Source of the DNA: Pseudomaricurvus alcaniphilus
GTDB taxonomy: Bacteria; Pseudomonadota; Gammaproteobacteria; Pseudomonadales; Cellvibrionaceae
Assembly: GCF_011440395.1 (NCBI RefSeq)
Contig: NZ_JAAOIX010000001.1
Span: 186,001 to 250,000 of the forward strand
DNA: 64,000 nucleotides
Direction: 5' to 3'
Part shown: one piece after another, positions 13,111 through 21,622 of the stretch
Numbering within the stretch: position 1 is the first letter of the stretch
Layout of the letters: every line of letters starts with the position of its first letter
Made by a program: the position numbers and the translations under genes
The notes under the pieces: model-generated
Database searches by the model: none
What the model was told of the DNA's origin: nothing
The model's input: only the letters and a program-made list of their open reading frames with translations

Positions 13111-14067
13111 TTACAACAGCGGTAGACGCTGCAGGGGTACGCTGAGCCGCTCGTCCAGCGGGGCGCGCACCAGTAGCGGCTTGTCTTCATCAGGCAATAA
13201 CAGGGACAACGCCGCCGCATGCAAGAACAGGCGATTAAACCCTTTGGCCTTCATCGCCTTGTTGACTTCATCGTTACCGTATTTGCTGTCACCCACCAGG
13301 CCGTGACCCTGGAATTGGGCGTGCACCCGGATTTGATGGGTGCGACCGGTAATGGGCTTGGCCTCAACCAGGCTGCACCCCTGGTAGTGCTGCAACACGC
13401 GAAACTCCGTCAGCGACTCCTTACCGTCGCTGTCTACCCTGACCATCCGCTCGCCACTGCTCAGCTCATTCTTCTTCAGCGGTGCCCGCACTTCCCGGCA
13501 GCGCTCTGGCCAGCGCCCGGCCACCAGGGCGTGATAGTATTTCTGCACCCGCCCCTCCCGCAACTCCTTGTGCAAATGGCGCAGCATGCTGCGCTTTTTG
13601 GCGATCATGATGCAGCCGGAGGTATCGCGATCGAGCCGGTGCACCAACTCCAGGTAATGTTCCTGCGGTCTTATCTGCCGCAGCACTTCGATCAAGCCGA
13701 GGTTGATGCCGCTGCCGCCGTGGACAGCCAGCCCCGAGGGCTTATTGAGGATCAGCAAGCCCTTGTTTTCAAACAATATTGAGTTTTCCAGCAGATCAGC
13801 CAGTTGCTGGCTCGCCGGCGGAGGCTCACTGGCGGGGGTTACCCGCACCGGAGGAATCCGCACTACATCGCCGCTTTTAAGCCGATAATCGGCCTTTACG
13901 CGCCCCTTGTTTACCCGCACCTCGCCCTTGCGCACGATTCGGTAGACCAGGGTCCTGGGAACGCCTTTCAGCTGGGCCAATAAAAAATTATCGATACGCT
14001 GACCTTCTCGATCCGCATCGATATCAACAAATCTAACACTGACTGGGGGGGTATTGTCATTCATCAT
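13111..14067 (-). CDS. rluC: 23S rRNA pseudouridine synthase RluC
   Basis: A 318-residue enzyme that makes pseudouridines 955, 2504 and 2580 of 23S rRNA (E. coli numbering). An N-terminal S4 RNA-binding domain (about 15-75) is followed by the RluA-type catalytic domain with HRLDRDTSG, which holds the catalytic Asp. I start at the ATG at 14065-14067 (MMNDNTPP); a longer in-frame form to 14121 would add unconserved sequence. The gene is divergent from rne, an arrangement conserved in gammaproteobacteria. Confidence 0.95.
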   Translation of the reverse strand: MMNDNTPPVSVRFVDIDADREGQRIDNFLLAQLKGVPRTLVYRIVRKGEVRVNKGRVKADYRLKSGDVVRIPPVRVTPASEPPPASQQLADLLENSILFENKGLLILNKPSGLAVHGGSGINLGLIEVLRQIRPQEHYLELVHRLDRDTSGCIMIAKKRSMLRHLHKELREGRVQKYYHALVAGRWPERCREVRAPLKKNELSSGERMVRVDSDGKESLTEFRVLQHYQGCSLVEAKPITGRTHQIRVHAQFQGHGLVGDSKYGNDEVNKAMKAKGFNRLFLHAAALSLLLPDEDKPLLVRAPLDERLSVPLQRLPLL

Positions 14068-14165
14068 GGCGCCATTATAGCCTTTATCATTCCCGATTAG
14101 CCCGAATAAAAACCTTTGCATATCAGGCTTCTAATGGAAAAAGCTGAGGTTGTACACAAGAATAT

Positions 14166-14194
14166 TTGCTGCTCTGGACTAATGTTGTTATAGT
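14166..14194 (+). promoter_or_regulatory. Candidate sigma70 promoter for rne
   Basis: TTGCTG at 14166-14171 and TATAGT at 14189-14194 with a 17-nt spacer, pointing towards rne. Transcription would start near 14201, giving a leader of about 720 nt. Confidence 0.5.
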
Positions 14195-14923
14195 CGGTCG
14201 GTCTGACCCAGGCAGGTTTCCGGACATTGCGTTTGAGTGCTGCACAACTGGCATCCATTACCAGTATCCTTACAGGAGTGCGAAGGCGCACCCTCTCTAT
14301 ATTTCGGCACCAGGCATGTTGCTAGGAAATACCGCTGACCGACAGGACTGAGTTGTCTGTTCTTCCATCGACGATCAAAGCCGTAAAACATCACTGGCTT
14401 TGTAACGTTTGCAAGCCTCGACAGCCAGCCCCACAAGACAATTGACACCCGACCCCGAACCCCGGAGTTCTTGCAGTCACCGGCGTGCCACCTATTATCG
14501 TTGGCACGCAACTGCAGGCAATCCGGACCGAAGTGTGGAGGGGTGTCCTAAAATAACCCGCACAAGAGTGACGGGCAAAACAGACAGAACACGGCAAAAC
14601 AATACTCAAAAAACCAAAGAGTTCAAGCAAAGCAATTTCATTGACAGACTGCTAGAAATTAACTCACAGCCGGCGGCAGAACGCAGTCGGTATTGATCAA
14701 CGAGTATATGGTTACGAATTTTAAAAAACCAGGAATTCCGCTCCCGCCGCGGCCGGAGCCAATATGGAAGTGAGAGTTATTTAGAGTTCGGCACCCGTAG
14801 ACCCTGCCGGCATCGCAGCCCCACAGGCCAGCGACATCGGAACAACACGGTCGGCCGCCCCTGATTCTGCCTGCTTGGCCCTCCTCTTTTTGTGCTAACC
14901 CATTGATTTTAAATAGGTACCAC
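14195..14923 (+). other. Long rne 5' leader / rluC-rne intergenic region
   Basis: About 730 nt with no convincing gene; short open frames here on both strands show no recognisable protein. In E. coli the 361-nt rne leader is cut by RNase E itself and gives feedback control. A long leader in the same place suggests the same logic, though I could not match a specific rne5 hairpin. The composition is mixed, with an A-rich patch around 14580-14650 (CAAAACAATACTC, AAAAAACCAAAG) that could offer RNase E cleavage sites. Confidence 0.5.
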
Positions 14924-17900
14924 ATGAAGAGAATGCTAATTAATGCAACTCAACCTGAAGAGTTGCGTGTAGCACTGGTAGACGGCCAATGGCTGTACGA
15001 CCTCGATATCGAAAACCGAACCCGCGAACAGAAAAAAGCCAATATTTACAAAGGCAAAATCACCCGGGTAGAACCAAGCCTCGAAGCTGCGTTTGTCGAC
15101 TACGGCGCCGACCGGCACGGCTTCCTCCCCCTGAAAGAAATCTCCAGACAGTACTTTTCCAAATCTCCTCGCGAAGTTGATGGCCGCGTCAAAATCAAGG
15201 ACGTCGTCAAGGAAGGCCTGGAAATTGTCGTTCAAGTCGACAAGGAAGAGCGCGGCAACAAAGGTGCCGCCCTGACAACCTTTATCAGTCTCGCCGGTCG
15301 CTACCTGGTATTGATGCCCAACAACCCGCGTGCCGGTGGGATTTCTCGCCGTATCGACGGCGAAGATCGTGCCGAGCTGCGGGAAGCCCTCGGCAAGATT
15401 GAAGTACCCTCCGGCATGGGCGTGATTGTGCGCACCGCCGGCGTAGGCCGCAGCGCAGAGGAGCTGCAGTGGGACCTGGATAACCTGCTGAAGCTTTGGG
15501 ACTCCATCGAAGAGGCCGCCAATGCTCACACCGCGCCCAACTTCCTGTTCCAGGAAAGCAACGTGCTCTACCGCGCCATCCGCGACTACTTGCGCCTCGA
15601 CATAGGCGAAATCATCGTCGACCGCAAGGAGTCCTACGACCTGGTCAAGGCCCTGATCGCGCAAATGATGCCCGACAGCACCAACAAGGTGAAGCTGTAC
15701 CAGGACGACACCCCCCTGTTCAATCGCTACCAGATTGAAAGCCAGATCGAAACAGCCTTCGAGCGGGAAGTAAAACTACCCTCCGGCGGTTCCATCGTCA
15801 TCGATGTTACCGAAGCCTTGATCTCCATCGACATTAACTCTTCCCGCGCCACCAAGGGCAGCGATATCGAGGAGACTGCACTGCGCACCAACCTTGAAGC
15901 GGCTGACGAGATTGCACGCCAACTGCGACTGCGGGATATGGGCGGCCTGGTGGTCATTGATTTCATCGATATGCAGCCGGTACGCAACCAGCGCGAAGTG
16001 GAGAATCGCATGAAAGACGCGCTCTCCATGGACCGGGCGCGCGTGCAAGTGGGTCGTATTTCACGCTTTGGCCTATTGGAAATGTCGCGCCAGCGCCTGC
16101 GCCCCTCACTGGGAGAAACATCTTCCAAGGTATGCCCGAGATGCATGGGACAAGGCACCATCCGCAGCACCAAGTCCATTGCCCTGTCCATTTTACGCCT
16201 GGTGGAAGAAGAAGCGCAGAAAGAGCGCAGCGCCGAAATCCGTGCCATTACCCCGGTTGCCGTGGCCACCTTTCTCCTTAACGAGAAGCGCAAAGCCATT
16301 TCCGGGATTGAAACTCGCAACAAGACCCGGGTGGTAGTCGTGCCCAATGAGCAAATGGTCACCCCGCACTTTGAGGTGCAGCGACTGCGTGATGACGAAG
16401 CGGTAAATACCGAAACCAGCTACAAGATCGTCGGTACGCCCGAAGAGAGCAACGAGGACGAGCTCTCCAACCCCAACCCTGTACAGGCTCCAAAGCCTGT
16501 AGTGCAGCAGTTGCAACCCACGGATATGGCTCCAGCGCCGGCACCCGTAGCAAAGGCCCCCGTCGCCGCCGCCGTTACAGAGGTGCCAGTAGAGGCGCCC
16601 AAGCCCGGCCTGTGGACGCGCTTTATGCACTCACTGTTTGGCGACCCTGCTGCCGAAGCAGCGGAAAAGGCCAGACTGGAGCAGGAGAAAAAGGAGAAAG
16701 AGGAAGAGCAGCAAAAGCAACAGCAGCGCAATCGCGGCTCCCAAACCCGCAATCGCCGCAGCGGTGCGCGCGGCAACCAGCGCGATCGCGACAACCGGGA
16801 AAAGCGTGACAGCAGGGACAGCCGAGCCCCTCGGCGCCGGGACGAAAACCGCGACCAACCCCAGGAGCGAACCGACAACCGATCCGAAGCTCGTTCTGGC
16901 GGTGGCCGCCGTCGCAACCAGCGCAACGACGATCAAAACCAGCAGGAAGCCGTCAACCAGCAAGCGCCAGAGACCCAAACCGACACCGGCAGTGAGGATC
17001 GGCCCACAAGACGACCAGCCAACAAGCGAGGCAAGCCACAACCGCGTCGCCGTGGACGTCGCGACAGCAACACTGAAACCGAGAACGGGAAACAAGGCAA
17101 CAGCCCGGAGCAGCAGCCTGAGCAGCAGAAGCAGGAAACCACCGCTGCCGAGAGCAAGACCAGGGAGCCTCGCGCTGAAGGGCCGATAACCCGGGAAACC
17201 AGCGCCACGCAAGCAAACGATCAGGAAGCCAGGGCTGAAACCAGGCCAGAGCGAACCGAAAAGCGCAACCGCAGGCCGGAGCCGGTAGACACCGAGTCAG
17301 CGGCGAAAGCAGTGCCTGCAGCCGCTGCGGTAGCGCAGCAGGAGACACCGGCACCTGAATCAGCGAAGGCTGCACCAGCGCCCCAGCAGCCCGAGCTTGA
17401 GCAGGCCGCCGCGCAACCAGCAGAATCACAGGAAGCACCAGAGCCTGGTGCAACCCATGCTAGCGCTGAGCCTGCCAAGATCGAGCCTGCAGCAACTGAA
17501 CCCGAAACGACAACTTCAGACGAGGCAGCGGTCACAGCTGCAGCGCCAGAGGTTCGCGACGAGAAGGTCGATGCTACGGCGCAAAGCAGCAGCCCTGCCG
17601 CCGCTCCCGATGCGCAGGTCGAACTGCCACTCGAGCCAACAGCTGCCGACGCCCCGACAGAGTTAGCAGCAGAGGCCCCGCGGGAAACTGTAGCCAGTAC
17701 CGAGCAAACCACACCGGTTACGCCGGCACCCACTGCTGCCGAAAGCCGGGATTACAGCCGGGCACAAAATGATCCGCGCATCAACCCGCGCCCGGTAACA
17801 GAGGCCAAAATCGAAACAGTACAAGTTACTATTACGATGAGCGAACCTCTGGACACCTCCAAAGCGGCGAATATTGCCCACAACCCTCGCCCCTTGCCAC

Positions 17901-17968
17901 GGCCTGCTAACGACCCGCGCCACCAGCGCAGCGAAGGCCAACTGGCCGTAGAGGCTGAATCCGAGTAA
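14924..17968 (+). CDS. rne: Ribonuclease E
   Basis: A 1014-residue endoribonuclease and scaffold of the RNA degradosome. The catalytic half (about 1-500) has the start [21 protein letters not shown], an S1 domain with [21 protein letters not shown], the DNase I-like segment with metal-binding residues in ISIDIN and VVIDFIDM, and the Zn-link CPRCMGQG. From about residue 520 the protein is disordered: a [12 protein letters not shown] segment like the membrane-targeting amphipathic helix, an Arg-rich RNA-binding stretch, then a long Ala/Pro/Glu-rich tail of about 300 residues. The ATG at 14924 is chosen because the family starts with MKRML. A terminator follows. Confidence 0.98.
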   Translation: MKRMLINATQPEELRVALVDGQWLYDLDIENRTREQKKANIYKGKITRVEPSLEAAFVDYGADRHGFLPLKEISRQYFSKSPREVDGRVKIKDVVKEGLEIVVQVDKEERGNKGAALTTFISLAGRYLVLMPNNPRAGGISRRIDGEDRAELREALGKIEVPSGMGVIVRTAGVGRSAEELQWDLDNLLKLWDSIEEAANAHTAPNFLFQESNVLYRAIRDYLRLDIGEIIVDRKESYDLVKALIAQMMPDSTNKVKLYQDDTPLFNRYQIESQIETAFEREVKLPSGGSIVIDVTEALISIDINSSRATKGSDIEETALRTNLEAADEIARQLRLRDMGGLVVIDFIDMQPVRNQREVENRMKDALSMDRARVQVGRISRFGLLEMSRQRLRPSLGETSSKVCPRCMGQGTIRSTKSIALSILRLVEEEAQKERSAEIRAITPVAVATFLLNEKRKAISGIETRNKTRVVVVPNEQMVTPHFEVQRLRDDEAVNTETSYKIVGTPEESNEDELSNPNPVQAPKPVVQQLQPTDMAPAPAPVAKAPVAAAVTEVPVEAPKPGLWTRFMHSLFGDPAAEAAEKARLEQEKKEKEEEQQKQQQRNRGSQTRNRRSGARGNQRDRDNREKRDSRDSRAPRRRDENRDQPQERTDNRSEARSGGGRRRNQRNDDQNQQEAVNQQAPETQTDTGSEDRPTRRPANKRGKPQPRRRGRRDSNTETENGKQGNSPEQQPEQQKQETTAAESKTREPRAEGPITRETSATQANDQEARAETRPERTEKRNRRPEPVDTESAAKAVPAAAAVAQQETPAPESAKAAPAPQQPELEQAAAQPAESQEAPEPGATHASAEPAKIEPAATEPETTTSDEAAVTAAAPEVRDEKVDATAQSSSPAAAPDAQVELPLEPTAADAPTELAAEAPRETVASTEQTTPVTPAPTAAESRDYSRAQNDPRINPRPVTEAKIETVQVTITMSEPLDTSKAANIAHNPRPLPRPANDPRHQRSEGQLAVEAESE

Positions 17969-17995
17969 CGCCAGGCGTTGCTGTTTGAACAGAAA

Positions 17996-18026
17996 CCCCG
18001 CCCGTGTTGCACAGGCGGGGTTTTTT
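17996..18026 (+). terminator. Intrinsic terminator of rne
   Basis: CCCCGCC at 17996-18002 pairs with GGCGGGG at 18014-18020 and is followed by TTTTTT. It lies 28 nt after the rne stop codon. Confidence 0.9.
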
Positions 18027-18050
18027 CATAAAAAATAACAGCTTAGCGAG

Positions 18051-18078
18051 TTGCCGTTGGCTTGAATCTCTGTATAAT
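18051..18078 (+). promoter_or_regulatory. Promoter of tRNA-Ser
   Basis: TTGCCG at 18051-18056, a 16-nt spacer, then a perfect TATAAT at 18073-18078, 12 nt before the mature tRNA. The following GC-rich GGCTCG resembles a stringent discriminator. Confidence 0.75.
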
Positions 18079-18090
18079 GCGGCTCGTTCT

Positions 18091-18178
18091 GGTGAGCTGG
18101 CTGAGTGGTCGAAAGCGGCGGTCTTGAAAACCGTTGAACCGAGAGGTTCCTGGGGTTCGAATCCCTAGCTCACCGCCA
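18091..18178 (+). tRNA. tRNA-Ser (anticodon TGA)
   Basis: An 88-nt class II tRNA with encoded CCA. The acceptor stem pairs GGTGAGC with GCTCACC, followed by discriminator G and CCA. The anticodon stem GCGGT/ACCGT holds a CTTGAAA loop with anticodon TGA, reading UCA codons. The long variable arm and the T arm GGGGTTCGAATCCC are as expected for serine. It has its own promoter and terminator. A serine tRNA beside yccA and the tus genes is an order I know from Pseudomonas. Confidence 0.98.
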
Positions 18179-18186
18179 ACTACAAA

Positions 18187-18220
18187 TAAAAAGCCCGGCG
18201 AATGCCGGGCTTTTTATTTT
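18187..18220 (+). terminator. Intrinsic terminator of tRNA-Ser
   Basis: GCCCGGC at 18193-18199 pairs with GCCGGGC at 18204-18210 around a 4-nt loop, flanked by A and T runs (TTTTTATTTTT). It lies 14 nt after the tRNA. Confidence 0.92.
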
Positions 18221-18593
18221 TCCCAAACCCGCCGGCACAAACGCCGCGCCTGAGCCGCAATTACAGTGAGCGCCTTCCCCTATCGCCCGCCTACTGTGTA
18301 AGTTTTGAATACTGCGCCAACCGCCACCACCCCGCATTTCAGGTTGAAGCCACCAGGCAACTCCAGTCCCGACACCGATTTGGCAAGGCCGCCCCAGCCC
18401 GGTTTATGCAGCACCTTGAAAAGGCTGAAATCCCCCCAATATTATTGCTGCTGTGTAGCGATCCATAATTACACTTTTCTACGTATATCAACCAGTTAGA
18501 TGGATTTTGACAGAACCGATATAGCTTGATTTTGGCTCTCTGCTCAGTATGATAGAGCCAACGCCAATACCTTCCTTTATGGAGATAGTGCTC
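18221..18593. other. Intergenic region before yccA
   Basis: About 370 nt without a convincing gene or RNA. The right end turns AT-rich and holds a candidate promoter for yccA. Confidence 0.5.
18526..18553 (+). promoter_or_regulatory. Candidate promoter of yccA
   Basis: TTGATT at 18526-18531 and TATGAT at 18548-18553 with a 16-nt spacer. It would give a leader of about 34 nt. Confidence 0.5.
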
Positions 18594-19274
18594 ATGCAAG
18601 AGATCTACACCCAAACACGGTCATCACATTCGATCGTTTCAACTAACAAGGTGTTAAAGAACACCTATATGCTGCTGGCCATGACCATGGCAGTCAGTGC
18701 CGCGGCCTGTGCCGTTTCCATTGCAATCGGGCTCGGACATGGCGTCGCCTTGATGATGAACCTCGCAGCCCTGGCCATCGTTTGGCTGGTGCTACCTCGC
18801 ACTGCCAACTCCGCCTCCGGCATTTACGTTGTGTTCGGCTTCACCGCACTGCTGGGCGCCTCCCTCGGCCCCACCATTAATCACTACCTGAACATGTCTG
18901 GCGGCTCGCAAGTCGTCCTGCAGGCCCTCGCCGGCACCGCGCTGGTGTTCTTTGGCCTGTCGGGATACGTGCTCACCACTAAGAAAGACTTCAGCTTTAT
19001 GCAAGGCTTTCTCATCACCGGCCTGATCGTCGTTGTTGTGTGCGCCATTGCCCTGATGGTAGCGGGAATGTTCGGCGTTAACATCGCCGGTGCCAGCCTC
19101 GCAATCAGCGCTGCCATTGTCTTCCTGATGTCCGGCTTTATCCTGTACGACACCAGCCGGATCGTAAACGGCGGCGAGACCAACTACGTCATGGCCACCG
19201 TGTCCCTGTACCTGAACATCTACAACCTGTTTGTCAGCCTGCTGCACATTCTCGGAATGAGCGCAGACGACTAA
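18594..19274 (+). CDS. yccA: Bax inhibitor-1/YccA family inner-membrane protein
   Basis: A 226-residue protein with about seven hydrophobic helices, of the usual BI-1/YccA length. E. coli YccA is a substrate and modulator of the FtsH membrane protease; the wider family includes pH-sensitive calcium leak channels. The C-terminal region has the family feature FLMSGFILYDTSRIVNGGE with its Asp. I start at the ATG at 18594, nine bases after GGAG; the upstream in-frame extension is not conserved-looking. It is followed by a perfect hairpin and the tusDCB genes. Confidence 0.92.
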   Translation: MQEIYTQTRSSHSIVSTNKVLKNTYMLLAMTMAVSAAACAVSIAIGLGHGVALMMNLAALAIVWLVLPRTANSASGIYVVFGFTALLGASLGPTINHYLNMSGGSQVVLQALAGTALVFFGLSGYVLTTKKDFSFMQGFLITGLIVVVVCAIALMVAGMFGVNIAGASLAISAAIVFLMSGFILYDTSRIVNGGETNYVMATVSLYLNIYNLFVSLLHILGMSADD

Positions 19275-19281
19275 CCAGCCT

Positions 19282-19313
19282 GGCGCAAAGCTCCTGCTGC
19301 GGAGCTTTGCGCC
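19282..19313 (+). terminator. Perfect 13-bp hairpin between yccA and tusD
   Basis: GGCGCAAAGCTCC at 19282-19294 pairs completely with GGAGCTTTGCGCC at 19301-19313 around a 6-nt loop. It begins 8 nt after the yccA stop and ends 10 nt before the tusD start. There is no T run, so partial termination, mRNA-end protection or control of tusD translation are all possible. Confidence 0.55.
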
Positions 19314-19323
19314 TGCGCCACCC

Positions 19324-19704
19324 ATGATATTTTCCCTGCTGGTCTGCACCACCCCCCTGTCACCTGAAGACAATCACGCTGTTAAATTTGCCCGCACCCT
19401 GCTGCAACAGGGTCACCAGCTCTATCGTGTCTTTTTTTACGCTGATGGCGTTTACAGCGCGGCAAGCAAACCTGCAAACCCGGGGGCTGCCAGGCAGGGC
19501 GAACTTTGGCAGTTGCTGGCCCGCGAATACCCGACAGATCTGGTGGTGTGCACCACAGCCGCCAGTCAGCGCGGCCTTGTAGCCGCCGACAGCGACCCTT
19601 CAGCCGACTGCAGCTCACGGCTGCTGCCCTGCTTCGAACTGGCCGGCCTGGCAGAACTGACGGACGCCGCCGCGAGCAGCGATCGGGTAGTTACTTTTGC
19701 CTAG
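19324..19704 (+). CDS. tusD: Sulfurtransferase TusD
   Basis: A 126-residue DsrE-fold protein, the sulfur-accepting subunit of TusBCD, which relays persulfide sulfur from TusA to MnmA for tRNA 2-thiolation. The active-site Cys lies in LVVCTTAASQRG (about residue 77). The start MIFSLLVCTTPLSPEDNHAVKFA is typical. There is no Shine-Dalgarno sequence between the upstream hairpin and the ATG. It overlaps tusC by 8 nt. Confidence 0.93.
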   Translation: MIFSLLVCTTPLSPEDNHAVKFARTLLQQGHQLYRVFFYADGVYSAASKPANPGAARQGELWQLLAREYPTDLVVCTTAASQRGLVAADSDPSADCSSRLLPCFELAGLAELTDAAASSDRVVTFA

Positions 19705-20044
19705 CCCAGCGGTGAAGCTGTTGTACATTGCCAGCGGTGCCAACCCCCACTGCCGCGACTACCTGGATGCCGCTCTCACCTCAGCAGTTTTCGGACTGCA
19801 TGTTGCGGTGTTATTTCTGGGGGAAGGCGTAGCCCAGTTAACGGCAAGCGCGCCGGGCGCAACGGAGGGGCTGACAAACCCGGTAGACGAACTGCTCCAG
19901 TACGGCGTGACAGATATTTATGTGCAACAACAAGGTCTCGTGGACACAGTCACAAGCCGCCCCAGCGATAGCAGGATAACGGAGTTGAGCAACCTCGATA
20001 TATCCCGTCTAATAGCCCGCCACGACCAGGTGTTTAATTTCTGA
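19697..20044 (+). CDS. tusC: TusC, subunit of the TusBCD sulfur relay complex
   Basis: A 115-residue DsrF-type protein that structures the TusBCD heterohexamer. It fits the family in length, order and features (CRDYLDAALTSAVFGLHVAVLF, and GVTDIYVQ in the middle). The start is TTG at 19697-19699, inside the end of tusD. Its stop overlaps the tusB start as TGATG. The position corresponding to the catalytic Cys of TusD has none, as usual for TusC. Confidence 0.9.
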   Translation: MPSPAVKLLYIASGANPHCRDYLDAALTSAVFGLHVAVLFLGEGVAQLTASAPGATEGLTNPVDELLQYGVTDIYVQQQGLVDTVTSRPSDSRITELSNLDISRLIARHDQVFNF

Positions 20045-20328
20045 TGACAGCGCCCACCCCTCAACAGGCTCTGCACATACTAAGTCGCCACACCCACACC
20101 TCACTACTTAACTGCACTAGCGCGGCGGCGGAGGGAGACAGCCTGGTGCTTATTGGCGATGGCGTTCACAACGGCGGCAACCCTCCCCGAGGGCTGACCT
20201 GTTACGCGCTGCAGGAAGATGTGGCGACGCGGAAGCTGCCAACGCCGTTGGCGGCAGCGGTGAAACTGATTGACTACCCGGAGTTTGTCGAACTGTGCAG
20301 CCTGCACCAACCCGTTTGCAGCTGGTAG
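20044..20328 (+). CDS. tusB: TusB, subunit of the TusBCD sulfur relay complex
   Basis: A 94-residue DsrH-type protein. The family features are LHILSRHTHTS at the start, SLVLIGDGVH in the middle and the C-terminal SW. It overlaps tusC in a TGATG junction. In many gammaproteobacteria tusE/dsrC follows immediately; here no tusE is present and the next gene, yjbQ-like, is convergent. Confidence 0.9.
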   Translation: MTAPTPQQALHILSRHTHTSLLNCTSAAAEGDSLVLIGDGVHNGGNPPRGLTCYALQEDVATRKLPTPLAAAVKLIDYPEFVELCSLHQPVCSW

Positions 20329-20469
20329 CCGCATACAAATTGCCAATCCAACAGACGGACGACTACTAATTTTTTGACTCTCTTCCGGCTGCCATTTAGC
20401 CGCAACTTAAGCGCCCTGACGCCGGAGCAAGGCCAGCCACAGAGGCCCGGTCACGCCACCCGCTCGACC

Positions 20470-20907
20470 TCACACCCTGAATCGCTCGCCCTGGACGGTC
20501 GCCACCAGGCTGCGAGCACCGCCGTTGTTGCGATGCTCACACAAGTAAATGCCCTGCCAAACTCCCAAATTCAAGCGCCCGCGGGTAATGGGCAGATTGA
20601 GACTCGCCCCCAGGATGCTGCTCTTCAGGTGCGCCGGCATATCATCACTACCCTCATCCACGTGCTCATAGTAGGGCTCATTCTCCGCCACCGCGCGATT
20701 GAAGTAGCGTTCAAAATCCCGCCTGACACTGGGGTCAGCATTTTCGTTTACAGTTAGGGAGGCCGAGGTGTGTTTAATAAAAATGTTTATCAACCCCGCC
20801 TCCACATCGGCCAGCTCCGGCAGCTGCTCCAGTATCTCCGCTGTCACCAGGTGAAAGCCCCTCGGCCTGGCGCGCAGGCGTATCTCTCGCTGCAGCCATA
20901 CACTCAC
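20470..20907 (-). CDS. YjbQ/UPF0047 family protein
   Basis: A 145-residue single-domain protein of the YjbQ family. Its conserved blocks are INIFIKHTSASLTVNENADP, HVDEGSDDMPAHLK and LGVWQGIYLCEHR. The clustered His, Glu and Asp residues probably bind a metal. Some members show weak thiamine phosphate synthase activity, but the physiological role is unclear. The start is GTG at 20905-20907, preceded by GGAGG. It lies 37 nt downstream of the Rieske gene on the same strand, so the two may form an operon. Confidence 0.88.
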   Translation of the reverse strand: MSVWLQREIRLRARPRGFHLVTAEILEQLPELADVEAGLINIFIKHTSASLTVNENADPSVRRDFERYFNRAVAENEPYYEHVDEGSDDMPAHLKSSILGASLNLPITRGRLNLGVWQGIYLCEHRNNGGARSLVATVQGERFRV

Positions 20908-20944
20908 CGCCGCCCCCTCCTGACACCCGCACTATGGCGACCGA

Positions 20945-21256
20945 TCACAACACAACCCCAACGGTATTGCCCTCATAGACCGGTATATATGTTTTTACCG
21001 CCCTTAGGCTTCCAGGCGTTGCCGGCCCGCACTTACCGGTGGCCAGCTCGAAACATATACCGTGCATGGGACAGCGAATCTGGCCATTCTGGACGCGCCC
21101 GTAGGTCAGTGGCGCCTCCATGTGGGGACAGCGGTTTTCCAACAAATAGACCCTGCCCTCTTCCTGAATAAGCAAAAGCTCCAACTGCCCCACGCGAAAT
21201 GCGCGCTTATAGCCGTCGTGAAGCTGGTGTAATTTTTCCAGTGCCTGAAATCCCAT
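20945..21256 (-). CDS. Small Rieske [2Fe-2S] ferredoxin-like protein
   Basis: A 103-residue soluble protein made of one Rieske domain. Both cluster-binding motifs are present: CPH in ENRCPHMEAPL and CPMH in IRCPMHGICF. It resembles the NirD/Rieske ferredoxins of oxygenases, but no oxygenase is adjacent. It probably transfers electrons to an enzyme encoded elsewhere. It is divergent from pabB and may be cotranscribed with the yjbQ-like gene. Confidence 0.88.
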   Translation of the reverse strand: MGFQALEKLHQLHDGYKRAFRVGQLELLLIQEEGRVYLLENRCPHMEAPLTYGRVQNGQIRCPMHGICFELATGKCGPATPGSLRAVKTYIPVYEGNTVGVVL

Positions 21257-21622
21257 AGTGTTTTATCTCAAATAGACCTTCGCCCCGCCCAACCACACTG
21301 CGCCACTATCCGCGCCCTAAAGGCACCCTCCTGTGCCATCCTATCTGTGCCGCCCTATCTGTGCCACACTGCTAAGGGTGCCACCCAAACCGCGTGCTGC
21401 AGCAACAGCGGCACCACGCCCGGATAAACACTCCCAACCAGCACCGGAAAGATTGCTCACTTTTACCAGCTCCGTCAAGGCTGCCAGGACGGATTAATCA
21501 AGGCGCCCGGCCAAACGTAGCCAAGCCCGGTCGCAGGCACTACAATGCCGCGCACCAGTCAGCCGCTGCCACGCACCGGCATAGAACCAGCCGTACGAAA
21601 CTAACTGCATAAAAGCACCCGA
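21257..21622. other. Intergenic region before pabB
   Basis: About 365 nt with no convincing gene between the divergent Rieske and pabB genes. It contains three 14-nt tandem repeats (21331-21372). Confidence 0.5.
21331..21372. repeat. Three 14-nt tandem repeats
   Basis: Units CTGTGCCATCCTAT (21331), CTGTGCCGCCCTAT (21345) and a diverged CTGTGCCACACTGC (21359). They lie in the control region between the Rieske gene and pabB. Confidence 0.8.
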
